Source: Streptomyces sp. B21-083 (lineage in GTDB: Bacteria; Actinomycetota; Actinomycetes; Streptomycetales; Streptomycetaceae). Taken from it: 64,000 bases of DNA. A model generated the notes under the pieces. It worked only from the letters and a program-made list of their open reading frames with translations, was not told the origin of the DNA and ran no database searches. Positions 17,889 to 26,389 of the stretch are shown here, piece by piece. The position numbers and the translations under genes were made by a program. Every line of letters begins with the position of its first letter. Position 1 is the first letter of the stretch. The stretch covers positions 2,418,001 through 2,482,000 of the forward strand of contig NZ_JARUND010000001.1 of the NCBI RefSeq assembly GCF_036898825.1, in the 5' to 3' direction.

Positions 17889-18294
17889 CGAAGCAGTTGG
17901 TTCCGATTCCGATGTTTACGTGAACTGTGCTGCATCCGAGGTCACGCCACCGGTGGGGAACCGTCAACTCGCACTCACCGGCAGGAATTGGGTGGCGTGC
18001 CAATCCACGCACGTGGCCCAAATGGAGTACTGTTGCGAGCCCTGGGCCCGGTCTCCCGCCTGGGCGTCCGGGGTCTTTCCGGGATCGTCAAGAGGGGGCT
18101 CGTTGCACAGGGTGACGGAGTTTGTCACTTAGCGTTGCGAATAGATAACCGTGGCATAACGGCGACCTCGGGCCCCTGCCCGACACGCCGGGCAACTCGG
18201 CAAGGTTGTGGCAGGCTGCACCCGGGCAGGCCACACTCGACTAGCGGAAGCAGCGACGCACGTGACGTCGGCAGGCACCACCCGGGAGGTCCCC
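17889..18294. other. Intergenic region upstream of sepH
   Basis: This 406-bp stretch lies between two same-strand genes. It must hold the sepH promoter and is somewhat less GC-rich (for example GCGAATAGATAACC near 18137-18150). No gene, palindrome or RNA structure could be supported. Confidence 0.4.
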
Positions 18295-19320
18295 ATGCCC
18301 GAACTGCGTGTCGTGGCCGTCTCTAACGACGGCACACGGCTGGTGCTGAAGGCTGCGGACAGCACGGAGTACACGCTTCCGATCGACGAGCGTCTGCGCG
18401 CCGCCGTACGCGGCGACCGTCCCCGCCTCGGCCAGATCGAGATCGAGGTGGAGAGCCATCTCCGCCCCCGCGACATCCAGGCACGCATACGTGCCGGTGC
18501 GTCAGCGGAAGAGGTGGCGCAGCTCGCCGGGATTCCGGTGGATCGCGTACGCCGCTTCGAGGGCCCCGTGCTGGCCGAGCGAGCCTTCATGGCCGAGCGG
18601 GCCCGGAAGACTCCGGTCCGTCGGCCCGGTGAGAACGCCGGTCCACAGCTCGGCGAGGCCGTGCAGGAGCGGCTGTTGATCCGTGGCGCCGAGAAGGACA
18701 CCGTCCAGTGGGACTCCTGGCGCCGCGACGACGGCACCTGGGAAGTTCTGCTGGTCTACCTGGTGGCCGGCGAACCGCACTCGGCGAGCTGGACGTACGA
18801 CCCGCCCCGGCGGCTCGTCCAGGCCGTCGACGAGGAGGCCCGCTCGCTGATCGGCGAGTCGGACGACCTCGCGGCTCCCGAACCCAGTTTCCCGTTCGTA
18901 CCGCGCATCGCCCGGCTGCCGCGCGACCGCCCGCTGGACCGTCCGGCCCTGCCCGCGCCGTCGTCCGAGCTCACCGAGGAAGGCGTGAGCGCGAGTGAGC
19001 GTGACTCGCTGACGAGCCTCCTCGAAGCGGTACCGAGTTTCCGCGGCGACATGGTCGTGCCGGAACGACCCTCCTCCACCGAAGCCCCGGAGGAACCTGC
19101 ACCCGATCCCGAGGCGGAGGAGCCCCCGGCTCCCGCGGCCTCGGCCGGTTCCGCGTACGCGGACGTGCTCATGCCCCGCTCGGTCGGCGCCCACCGCGAC
19201 CGCCTGGTCGGGGCCACCGACCGCCAGGCCGAGGCGGACGGGGTCCGTCCCGGCCGTAGAGCGGCGGTACCGAGCTGGGACGAGATCGTGTTCGGCACAC
19301 GCCGGAAGAACAAGGAGTAG
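18295..19320 (+). CDS. sepH: SepH, septation protein that promotes FtsZ assembly
   Basis: The 341-residue protein begins MPELRVVAVSNDGTRLVLK and has the DUF3071 domain, including a helix-turn-helix-like segment (IRAGASAEEVAQLAGIPVDRVRRFE, about residues 65-90) and the conserved WDSWRRDDGTWEV region. The second half is acidic, Pro-rich and disordered, ending with a basic RRKNKE tail. SepH binds FtsZ and stimulates its assembly during Streptomyces sporulation septation (established). ATG at 18295 follows GGGAGG. A strong terminator follows. Confidence 0.9.
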   Translation: MPELRVVAVSNDGTRLVLKAADSTEYTLPIDERLRAAVRGDRPRLGQIEIEVESHLRPRDIQARIRAGASAEEVAQLAGIPVDRVRRFEGPVLAERAFMAERARKTPVRRPGENAGPQLGEAVQERLLIRGAEKDTVQWDSWRRDDGTWEVLLVYLVAGEPHSASWTYDPPRRLVQAVDEEARSLIGESDDLAAPEPSFPFVPRIARLPRDRPLDRPALPAPSSELTEEGVSASERDSLTSLLEAVPSFRGDMVVPERPSSTEAPEEPAPDPEAEEPPAPAASAGSAYADVLMPRSVGAHRDRLVGATDRQAEADGVRPGRRAAVPSWDEIVFGTRRKNKE

Positions 19321-19342
19321 TCACCCGTACGGACTACTCGGA

Positions 19343-19385
19343 CGAATGTGGGGGCCGCATCCGACGGATGCGGCCCCCACATTCG
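19343..19385. terminator. Perfect 21-bp hairpin between convergent genes
   Basis: Arms at 19343-19363 and 19365-19385 are perfectly complementary around base 19364. The hairpin separates sepH from the convergent sulfurtransferase gene and should end both transcripts. Confidence 0.8.
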
Positions 19386-19404
19386 TTCACACCCCCCGTT
19401 CGGG

Positions 19405-20256
19405 CTACTGCGGATCAGGCCCCACGGCCACGGGCCGCGCCGGGTCCCCCGACCATTCCGACCACGAACCGACGTACAGGGCGGCCGGAACGCCCGCCAC
19501 CGCCAGGGCCAGGACCTCGTGGGCCCCCGAGACGCCCGAGCCGCAGTAGACGCCCACCGCGGTGGTGTCCGCCGCACCCAGGGTCTTGAAACGGGCCGTC
19601 AGCTCGTCCGCGGGCAGGAAGAGTCCGTCCGCGCCCACGTTCTCGTTCGTGGGCGCCGAGACCGCGCCCGGGATGTGTCCGCCGACCCGGTCGATGGGCT
19701 CGACCTCGCCCCGGTAACGCTCCCCCGCGCGCGCGTCGAGCAGCAGTCCGGAGCGGGCCAGCGCGGCGGCCCCGTCCGCGTCGAGCAGTTCCAGCGCTCC
19801 CGGCACCGGCGTGAAGTCGCCCTCGGCAGGCGCGGGTACATCCACGTCGAGCGCCCCCTCCCAGGACGGCAACCCGCCGTCGAGGACCCGCACGTCCGGG
19901 TGACCCGTCCAGCGCAGCAGCCACCAGGCGCGGGCCGCCGCCCAGCCCTGCCCACCGTCGTACACGACCACCGGGACGCCGGACGAGACGCCCGCGCGGC
20001 GCATGGCCGCACCGAACACCTCCGGCTCGGGCAGCGGATGCCGCCCGGCCGGCCCAGGAGCCGAGGCGAGTTCCCTGTCCAGGTCCACGAAGACCGCCCC
20101 GGGAAGGTGCCCCGCGGCGTACTCGGCGCGCCCGTCGAAAGGCACCGCGCCACCTGCGGCGGGCATGCTCAACCGCCAGCGGACGTCGAGGAGAACCGGC
20201 GGTCGGGAACCAGCCAGTTCGTTCACTAGTTCGGGTGCGGAGATGATGGCTTTCAT
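19405..20256 (-). CDS. Thiosulfate/3-mercaptopyruvate sulfurtransferase (two rhodanese domains)
   Basis: The 283-residue protein has two tandem rhodanese domains. The N-terminal one is inactive (YDGG at the loop position) and the C-terminal one carries the active-site loop CGSGVS, whose Cys accepts sulfane sulfur. This loop type is usual for thiosulfate or mercaptopyruvate sulfurtransferases (SseA-like). ATG at 20256 gives the family start MKAIISAPEL. Confidence 0.88.
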   Translation of the reverse strand: MKAIISAPELVNELAGSRPPVLLDVRWRLSMPAAGGAVPFDGRAEYAAGHLPGAVFVDLDRELASAPGPAGRHPLPEPEVFGAAMRRAGVSSGVPVVVYDGGQGWAAARAWWLLRWTGHPDVRVLDGGLPSWEGALDVDVPAPAEGDFTPVPGALELLDADGAAALARSGLLLDARAGERYRGEVEPIDRVGGHIPGAVSAPTNENVGADGLFLPADELTARFKTLGAADTTAVGVYCGSGVSGAHEVLALAVAGVPAALYVGSWSEWSGDPARPVAVGPDPQ

Positions 20257-20637
20257 GGCTCCATCCTTACCCACGGGGTGGCCGCGGCGGCCAGCTCGGG
20301 CTACTCTCCCGCCGGACAGGTTCGATCACGTGGCGTACGGGATCGGACACATGCTGTACGGCCGATGGATACTGTGCGGTAATCGCGCGGAAATGGGCAG
20401 GAAAAGCCGCTTCAGGCACCCTCGGGACGAGGACGTGCCACGTCGGCGCGGCCCGGGCGCGCGGTACCGCGGGTGGTGCGAGCATCGACACGGAGCGTTG
20501 CGGGTACGCGAGAACGCGGCCCGGCACGACCGACGTACACGACGGAGCACGCCCTACGGCGGCGTGCGACAGGTCCGCCGACGGGGCGGACAGCGGAAGT
20601 GACACGGCCACCGCGAGGGGTCGAGGAGAGAGTGACG

Positions 20638-21441
20638 ATGACCGAGGCACGGGAGTCGGCCGGCCGGAACAACGAAACGCCCGCCCGGCACGCGCCCGGC
20701 ACACCCTGCTGGGTGAGTCTGATGGTGCACGGGATGACAGCGACCCAGGAGTTCTACGGGGAGCTGTTCGGCTGGGAGTTCGAACCGGGTCCGCAGCAGC
20801 TCGGCTGGTACGTACAGGCCCTGCTGGACGGCCAGGAGGTGGCCGGGATCGGTCAGCTGCCCCCGGACCGCCACCTCCCCGTCGCCTGGACGCCGTACCT
20901 CGCCTCGGACGACGTGGACCTCACGGCGGAGATGGTCCGGCACTCGGGGGGCACCGTGGGGGTGGGCCCCCTGGACGCGGCCGAGGCGGGCAGGCTGGCG
21001 CTCGCCTCCGACCCGATGGGGGCGGTGTTCGGCATCTGGCAGACCGCCGCCCATCTGGGCACGGGCATCACCGGAGTCCCCGGCACCCCCGCCTGGAACG
21101 AGCTGGTGACCCGCGACTCGTCGAGCGTCGCCAAGTTCTACAAGACCGTCTTCGGGTACGAGGAGGAGCCCGTGGTGTCGGCGGACTTCGACTACGTCAC
21201 CCTGCATGTCGAGGGCCGCCCGGTCGCCGGCATCCACGGCGTGGGCAACTTCCTGCCCCGCGACCGGGGACCGCACTGGAGGACGTACTTCGAGGTGTCC
21301 GACACGGACGTGGCGGCCACCCGGCTGGTGGACCTGGGCGGCCACGTCGTCAAGCCCCCGCACGACAGCGCACACGGCCGTGTGGCGACCGTGACGGACC
21401 CCGAGGGGGCGATGTTCTCGCTCATCCAGGGCGCCCACTGA
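20638..21441 (+). CDS. VOC-superfamily protein with two glyoxalase-like domains
   Basis: The 267-residue protein has two VOC beta-alpha-beta-beta-beta repeats (about 20-140 and 150-265). Each begins with the pattern ...TPCWVSL/AWNELVTRD followed by FYGELFGWEFE or FYKTVFGYEEE and ends in DPxGAxF. Such proteins include hydroxylases, bleomycin-type resistance proteins and binding proteins; nothing shows which applies here. ATG at 20638 is preferred over GTG at 20632 because GAGGAGAG ends 8 nt before it. Confidence 0.8.
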   Translation: MTEARESAGRNNETPARHAPGTPCWVSLMVHGMTATQEFYGELFGWEFEPGPQQLGWYVQALLDGQEVAGIGQLPPDRHLPVAWTPYLASDDVDLTAEMVRHSGGTVGVGPLDAAEAGRLALASDPMGAVFGIWQTAAHLGTGITGVPGTPAWNELVTRDSSSVAKFYKTVFGYEEEPVVSADFDYVTLHVEGRPVAGIHGVGNFLPRDRGPHWRTYFEVSDTDVAATRLVDLGGHVVKPPHDSAHGRVATVTDPEGAMFSLIQGAH

Positions 21442-21459
21442 CGGAGCCCTGGAGGGCCC

Positions 21460-22854
21460 TTACGCGGGCCGCAGGACGCTGTGGATCGCCGCCTCACCGG
21501 CCGCGAAGATCGAGTCCTCGCGCACCCTCGACCCCGGACTCGGTGCGTGCATCATCATTCCGTCGCCGACGGAGATGCCCACGTGCCCGACATGGCCCGC
21601 CTCGCCGTGGAAGAAGACAAGGTCGCCGGGCCGGACGTCGGCGACGTTGATCACCGTTCCGGCGCTCGCCTGCTCGTGCACGGAACGCGGGAGAGCGACC
21701 CCGGCGGCCTTCCAAGCGGCCTGGATGAGACCGGAGTTGTCGTACGACCCCGGGCCGGCCGCGCCCCAGACGCACGGTCTGCCGATCTGCGCCCGGGCGA
21801 AGGCGACCGCCTTCGCGGCCTTCGCGCCGGACTCCGAGGCGAAGGCGATGCCGCTGCTCACGCCGGTCCCGGCGCCCGCAAAGGGCTCCGCACCGAAGTA
21901 GTGGGTCCCCGTGGCGTACGACGTCTGCGTGCCGTGGGGCGGTGTCTGTGTGCCGTACTCCGTCGCGTAGGCCGTCTGCGTGCCGTGCGGCGGCGTCTGC
22001 GTGATGTAGGGCGCCTGCGTGCTGTACGGCGTCTCCGGCACGGGGAACGGGTCGGCGACGGGGAACGGTTCCGTGACGAGGGGCAGTTCGGTGACCAGGG
22101 CGTAGTCCCCGTCGCGGAGCGTGCCCGCGTAGAGGGGGGTGGCCGCGTCGAGAAACGCGTCCGGGCCCAGGCCGGCCGGCTGCGGCAGCTGCCACTCCTC
22201 GGCGGGCTGGGGGCGAGCCTGCTCGACGGAGTCGGGAAGGCGCCAGATGTCCTCGGCGGGCAGGCCGCCGGTCGCCGGGAGCGGAGCCGCACCCTGGGCG
22301 GCCGTGGGGAACCAACTGGGCTCGGCCGACAGCGCGTTCGGGCTCCCGGGAGCTTCCTGCCGCGGCGCGGGCACGGCCGACAGCGCGGCCATGGGTGCGG
22401 CGGGCAGTTCGGCGACCGCCGCGGGCGGCAGCGCGGCCATGGGTCCGGGCGGCAGTGCGGTCGCCGGCCCCGCGGACAACGCGGCCACGGGCCCTGCGGA
22501 GAACTCCGGCACCGGACGGGCGGTCAACTCAGTGAGGGAGTCGGCGGGTCGGGCCGGCCGGGCCTCCGCCGTGCGGGCCGACCTCCTGTCGGGCGGCAGC
22601 ACCGCCGGAACGGTCGGGCCCAACTGGGAGCGCCCCACGTCGAACCACGGTCGGGTGACCTCTTCGAGGGCGGGATCGGAGCGCCTGCGCGCGGTCTCGG
22701 GCGCCGGGTTGACGCGCCTGCGTATCCCCAGCTTCATCGCGCGGGTGGCGTTGAAGGTCCCGGTGAAGCTCTCGGCCTGGTCGTAGAGGCTGTTGATCCG
22801 TTGCTGGACCTCCTCACGGCTCGGCCCATCATCTCGGGTTCGTTCCGGCGCCAT
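21460..22854 (-). CDS. NlpC/P60-fold protein lacking the catalytic cysteine
   Basis: The 464-residue protein has an N-terminal helical segment (about 10-45), a long Ala/Pro-rich low-complexity middle (about 90-330) with a tandem repeat (QTPPHGTQT twice), and a C-terminal NlpC/P60 domain (about 345-464). The domain keeps the catalytic His (HVGISVGDG, H424) and MMMHAP. However, the usual YDCSGL is YDNSGL (codon AAC at 21736-21738, N373), and the preceding PYVWG is PCVWG. Peptidoglycan hydrolase activity by the usual Cys-His mechanism is therefore unlikely. There is no signal peptide. Whether it is a binding or scaffold protein is unknown. Confidence 0.75.
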   Translation of the reverse strand: MAPERTRDDGPSREEVQQRINSLYDQAESFTGTFNATRAMKLGIRRRVNPAPETARRRSDPALEEVTRPWFDVGRSQLGPTVPAVLPPDRRSARTAEARPARPADSLTELTARPVPEFSAGPVAALSAGPATALPPGPMAALPPAAVAELPAAPMAALSAVPAPRQEAPGSPNALSAEPSWFPTAAQGAAPLPATGGLPAEDIWRLPDSVEQARPQPAEEWQLPQPAGLGPDAFLDAATPLYAGTLRDGDYALVTELPLVTEPFPVADPFPVPETPYSTQAPYITQTPPHGTQTAYATEYGTQTPPHGTQTSYATGTHYFGAEPFAGAGTGVSSGIAFASESGAKAAKAVAFARAQIGRPCVWGAAGPGSYDNSGLIQAAWKAAGVALPRSVHEQASAGTVINVADVRPGDLVFFHGEAGHVGHVGISVGDGMMMHAPSPGSRVREDSIFAAGEAAIHSVLRPA

Positions 22855-23048
22855 GGCGGGACGAGCTCCTTCCGTGGTACGTCTTCCCGGCCAACTGTCA
22901 GGTGCGGACAACAGGTTTGGGAAGGTGTTCGGAGGTCAACTTAGCCAACTTGTGTGCTTCAGGTGAAGATTGAAGCGCGAAATGCCCGATACGTTATTGT
23001 GACCTTCATCGTATCGGAACGGCTGGAAAGAACTGCCGAGCAGAACGA

Positions 23049-23497
23049 TCAGGCCGAATTGGCCGGCAGGACGTCCGGAGAGATGGCGGAGGCGTGCGCG
23101 GAGGCGCTCGTCACACGGCGTCGGTGGTGGCGTCGGCACAGCACCTCGTAGTCGATCTCCTCGGCCGTGCGGTTCACGTCACCGACGACGACCTGCTCAC
23201 CCTCCACGACCATCACACCGTCCACGGTGCGCGCGTTGTGCGTGGCCCGCGCCCCGCACCAGCACATCGCCTCCACCTGGAGGGTCTCGATCCGGTCCGC
23301 CAGCTCGATCAGCCGCTGGGAGCCCGGGAAGAGCTTCGTACGGAAGTCGGTGGCGATGCCGAACGCGAAGACGTCCAGCCCCAGGTCGTCAACCACCCGC
23401 GCCAACTGGTCGATCTGGTCCGGCGCGAGGAACTGCGCCTCGTCCACGATCACGTAGTCGACCTTGCCGCCCCTGGACATCTGGTCCACCAGATAGG
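23049..23497 (-). pseudogene. tdk: Truncated thymidine kinase (3' two-thirds only)
   Basis: The frame encodes the C-terminal part of a class II thymidine kinase, from [20 protein letters not shown] to PANSA, including the Walker B-like VDEAQFLA and the zinc ligands CWCG and CRRHH. The first 70 or so residues, with the ATP-binding P-loop, are missing: homology ends abruptly at about 23497, where integrase-like sequence begins. A complete kinase gene lies at 29535-30185, about 80% identical over this part by eye. The fragment is closer to the usual Streptomyces sequence than the intact copy is, which suggests it is the remnant of the resident gene. Confidence 0.85.
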
Positions 23498-24193
23498 CAC
23501 GGCCCGGCTGTCCCGGCCTGGACGAAGCGGATGGCGGTGCCCGACTCCGAGACCCCGGCCCGCTCGAAGATGGCCGTGCACAGGCTCATCGCCCGGCGCG
23601 AGGTCCACCTACGGGAGAAGACGCTGTGGCGGATGCTCTACGAGACCGCGGGGCGGTCCGAGGAGATCCTCGGCGTGAACATCGAGGACCTGGACCTCGC
23701 CGCCCGCCGCTGCCCGGTCAAGGCCAAGGGCGCCCGCAGCAAGGCCCGCCGCCGAGGACAGGCCCGCGAGGACTTCGTACTGGAGACCGTCTACTTGGAC
23801 GCCGGCACCGTCCGGCTCCTGCCCCGCCTGCTGCGCGGCCGCAACCGTGGCCCAGTGTTCGTCACTCACCGGCGCCCCGGCCCGGCCCGGGGAAGGTCGT
23901 CAGCCCGCGCGACGTCTGCCCGGACACCGGCCTGCTCCGCCTCTCCTACGGCCAGGCCCGCGCCCTGCTCGATGAGCACACCGCCGTGCGCGGACCGGGG
24001 ACCGGCTGGGACCGCACGAGTACCGCCACTCCGCCCTCACCCACCTCGGATCAGCAGGGAGCCTCCCTGCTGATACTGATAGCCAAGTCCCGGCACAAGA
24101 AAGCCGGAGAACGTCCGCCGTTACTACAAGCCGTCCCCCGAAGCGATCTCTGAGCTGACCAGCCTGCTCGCCCCCGGCAACACACCCCGCTGA
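23498..24193 (+). pseudogene. Decayed tyrosine-recombinase (integrase) gene
   Basis: The plus strand encodes the C-terminal catalytic half of a phage-type integrase in pieces. It reads [19 protein letters not shown] (first active-site Arg region) to about 23880. A 5-bp duplication then shifts to [20 protein letters not shown]. One base is lost near 24009 before [12 protein letters not shown] (the HxxR box), one is gained near 24048, and one is gained near 24103 before [14 protein letters not shown] (the active-site Tyr region), with a stop at 24191-24193. The N-terminal DNA-binding half is absent. It abuts the truncated tdk, as expected of an integrase next to an attachment site. It cannot make active enzyme. 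Confidence 0.8.
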
Positions 24194-24248
24194 AGACCCT
24201 GCTGCGCATGAACCCGGCTTGCCGCTGCACGCCTGCTTACACCGAACA

Positions 24249-24310
24249 CAATCCTTGGATTGCATCCTTGGATTTACACCTTGACTTCAATCCAAGAATT
24301 GATACCTTGG
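24249..24310 (+). promoter_or_regulatory. Promoter with repeated CCTTGG palindromes, leaderless start
   Basis: CAATCCTTGGATTG (24249-24262) is a perfect palindrome. ATCCTTGGAT recurs at 24264-24273, CCTTGG again at 24305-24310, and an inverted ATCCAAG lies near 24290. Within them sits TTGACT (24281-24286), a 16-nt spacer and TACCTT (24303-24308), 7 nt before the ATG at 24315. The transcript should therefore be leaderless, and its promoter is wrapped in operator-like copies. Confidence 0.55.
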
Positions 24311-24314
24311 GTTC

Positions 24315-24830
24315 ATGTCAAGCAATGAGAAGCCTCGCCTCATCCCGACCGGCAAGTGCTGGTGCGGCTGTGGGAAGGACGTCGGCCTGGGCAAGTTCTT
24401 CGCGGCCGGCCACGACAAGATCGCCGAAGCAGCGCTCATGGCCCTCAAGTACGACGGGTCCGTCGCTCAACTGCTCCACGCCCACGGCTTCGGCTCACAC
24501 CATTCCGTCCGCCACGCCGCCGTCGCCGATCCGGACTGCTCGTGGGAGAAGTGCTCTGACTGCAACTACAGCGGCGCCCCTGCCAGCATCGCCAACCACC
24601 GCAAGAAGGATCATCCCGACCGGCATGTCCTCGCCCAGGCGATTCGCGCCCTCGGCGGCACCTGGGATCCGCAGCGTGCCATCAAGACTCTGGACGACCA
24701 CGGGCACACGTGGGAGGACCAAGGGGCGGCGGAGAAACGGGTCCGGCAGATCCTGCGCGACCTGTGCGCGGACGGGCTCATCGTCAAAACCGACCCTCAA
24801 CGGGCTGTCTACAACCTCGTTCAGGAGTAG
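24315..24830 (+). CDS. Zinc-finger-like protein of unknown function
   Basis: The 171-residue protein begins with a Cys cluster (GKCWCGCGKDVG then FAAGHDK), a pattern seen in actinobacterial and phage proteins of unknown role. In the middle it has a C2H2-like unit, CSDC...HRKKDH (about residues 75-95). The last 60 residues are helical and could form a winged helix (RVRQILRDLCADGLIVKTDP). It may bind DNA or RNA through zinc. The ATG has no ribosome-binding site and sits at the predicted transcription start. It is cargo of the tdk-flanked island. The palindromes in its promoter would suit autoregulation (inference). Confidence 0.7.
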   Translation: MSSNEKPRLIPTGKCWCGCGKDVGLGKFFAAGHDKIAEAALMALKYDGSVAQLLHAHGFGSHHSVRHAAVADPDCSWEKCSDCNYSGAPASIANHRKKDHPDRHVLAQAIRALGGTWDPQRAIKTLDDHGHTWEDQGAAEKRVRQILRDLCADGLIVKTDPQRAVYNLVQE

Positions 24831-25173
24831 AGCCAGGGACACGGCGGCACCCAACGGACACAGATCGCCTGGCGCTACGGCCCAGTTCCCGTACAACTGC
24901 CGCCAAGTGTCGAGCAGCTCTCCGTAGGCACCTTTGACCTGTGACGATGCTGAGAGACCTGTTTCCGATTTCTCGGCACAGGAAGCGTTCTGACGCCGGA
25001 TCAGTGCGTCTACCTGCGAGGTACTCGACGTTCGGGATTCGTGAACTCGCTCCTGGGCCCAACACCCTGACGCGCCCGCTCGCGGAGTTCCTGAACGGAC
25101 CGACGGCGCGCTGACGCGAAAAACCCGTCCGGCCAATCCCCTCGCAGGGACCGGCCGGACGGGCGGGTTGCTG
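24831..25173. other. Intergenic region inside the island
   Basis: There are 343 bp without a supported gene. The only clear structure is the terminator near the right end. The rest is of mixed base composition and may be gene debris. Confidence 0.35.
25124..25163 (-). terminator. Hairpin downstream of the 84-aa gene
   Basis: The 11-bp arms CCCGTCCGGCC (25124-25134) and GGCCGGACGGG (25153-25163) lie just beyond the stop of the minus-strand gene at 25174-25428. On the minus strand the hairpin is followed by a U-rich run (revcomp of GAAAAA). Confidence 0.65.
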
Positions 25174-25428
25174 TCAGCGGTCCAGCGTCCCCTCGGGGAT
25201 CAGGTGGGGTGCGCGGGCTCCGAGGATGCCGAGCACCTCCCTGATGGCCGGGCCTCGGAGTTCAGGGAAGAACGTCTCGTCGATCCGGACTTCGCGGGCC
25301 CAGATCCCGGCGAGCGACTCGGCGCACAGCTGGGCGAGGATACTGCTGAAGTCCTCGCGCCGCAGGACGTCGAAGATGGCCATCAGCTGGACAGCTACAG
25401 GGTCGTCTGGCGGTCGGGTCATCGACAT
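25174..25428 (-). CDS. Small hypothetical protein (84 aa) behind an RHS-like gene
   Basis: The 84-residue acidic, helical protein (IFDVLRREDFSSILAQLCAES...ELRGPAIREVLGILGARAP) has no recognised family. It starts 17 nt after the stop of the broken RHS-like toxin gene on the same strand, the usual place for an immunity protein; that role is inferred from position only. The start is ATG at 25428, or the ATG two codons inside. Confidence 0.5.
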   Translation of the reverse strand: MSMTRPPDDPVAVQLMAIFDVLRREDFSSILAQLCAESLAGIWAREVRIDETFFPELRGPAIREVLGILGARAPHLIPEGTLDR

Positions 25429-25445
25429 GGCCGTGGCCGTTCCTC

Positions 25446-26215
25446 TCAGAAGAGATCCATGATTCCTTCGGCGATGCTCTCACCGACGCCGCTGCCTACG
25501 ATGCCGCCCACGACTCCCCCGACGACTCCGCCGACCACGGTCCCCAGCCCCGGGAACGCACTGCCGATGGACGCTCCGACCTCGGCCCCGTAAGCCGCGC
25601 CGGCCATACCTCCGGCGAGTCCGGCAGCGTCGCGGGTCGCCGTGGCGACCTTCTGGTCGCTGAGAGCCGAGGCGACGTCATAGACGTCGTAGGCGACCGC
25701 CGCCCCGAGCAGTAGCTTGCCGCCCACCCGGACCCCGCTCTTCATCAGGTCGATACCGGGTTTCACCCACGGCTCCTCCAGTGGGATGTGCGAGAGGTTG
25801 GCGTTGGGGTCGTTCGACCCCAGGAGCGGGGCACTCTCGCTTCCGGTCTGCCCCTTGAACGGGTTGGTGTACGTGCCTTGCGCATCGAGTCGGGCCGTGA
25901 TCCGCGGCTGGTCGCTGCCGGGCTGCAGTCCTGGCGTGTTGCTCGCCTGGACAGGGTCGCCGCGCCGTGCGCGTCGTTGAACAGGAACTTCAGCCCGCCG
26001 CCCACGAGACGGAGCGGACCGCGATGGCCTGTCCGGCGCCGCCGCCGTGGGTGTACGTGCGGACCGCGCCGAGCAGGACGTTCGAGGAGACACTCGTGTT
26101 GACGAGGATCTCGGTGTCGCCCGCGAACGGGCTCGGCACCGTGGAGCCGGCGGCCGACCACGTGAGGTCTGTCCCAGACCCATCCCAGCCGTCGGCGAAA
26201 CTCCAAGCTCAAGCG
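25446..26215 (-). pseudogene. RHS-type polymorphic toxin remnant with glycine-zipper C-terminus
   Basis: Reading the minus strand, three frames join into one RHS-like protein end. The first is TEILVNTSVSSNVLLGAVRT to AIAVRSVSWAAG (stop). A one-base shift gives GLKFLFNDAHGAATLS (compare the RHS repeat motif with FxxNDxHG). A further shift gives VQASNTPGLQPGSDQPRITA, which then runs intact to MDLF. The last 120 residues carry a hydrophobic helix (KLLLGAAVAYDVYDVASAL) and a long glycine zipper (VGGVVGGVVGGIVGSGVGES), typical of a membrane-active or translocation segment. Frameshifts and the missing repeat core make it a pseudogene. The family call is based on motif resemblance. Confidence 0.55.
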
Positions 26216-26389
26216 GCTGACGCTGTCCCATCATCCCACCGGGACGCGTTTCGTTGCAGCCGTCGGTGCGCCCTGCCAGCGTCGGGCCCGGTGCTGAAGC
26301 ACTGCCGGGTGAGCGGACAGCGCCCGCCCGCGCCACCGCAACTCCGCGTCCAGCGGACGCGGCCCTTGAACAACGGAGGAACTCCCAGT

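Noticed and set aside
21900..22060. Short repeats in the NlpC-like gene considered as a CRISPR or minisatellite array
   Set aside because: The repeats are in-frame, code for QTPPHGTQT-type linker segments and have no regular spacer structure.
23049..23497. The truncated tdk as a second functional thymidine kinase
   Set aside because: The ATP-binding P-loop and about 70 N-terminal residues are missing, and no upstream start with a ribosome-binding site restores them.
24495..25136. Minus-strand frame in the island covering the zinc-finger gene
   Set aside because: It overlaps a well-supported gene on the other strand and runs into a terminator; its sequence shows no family features.
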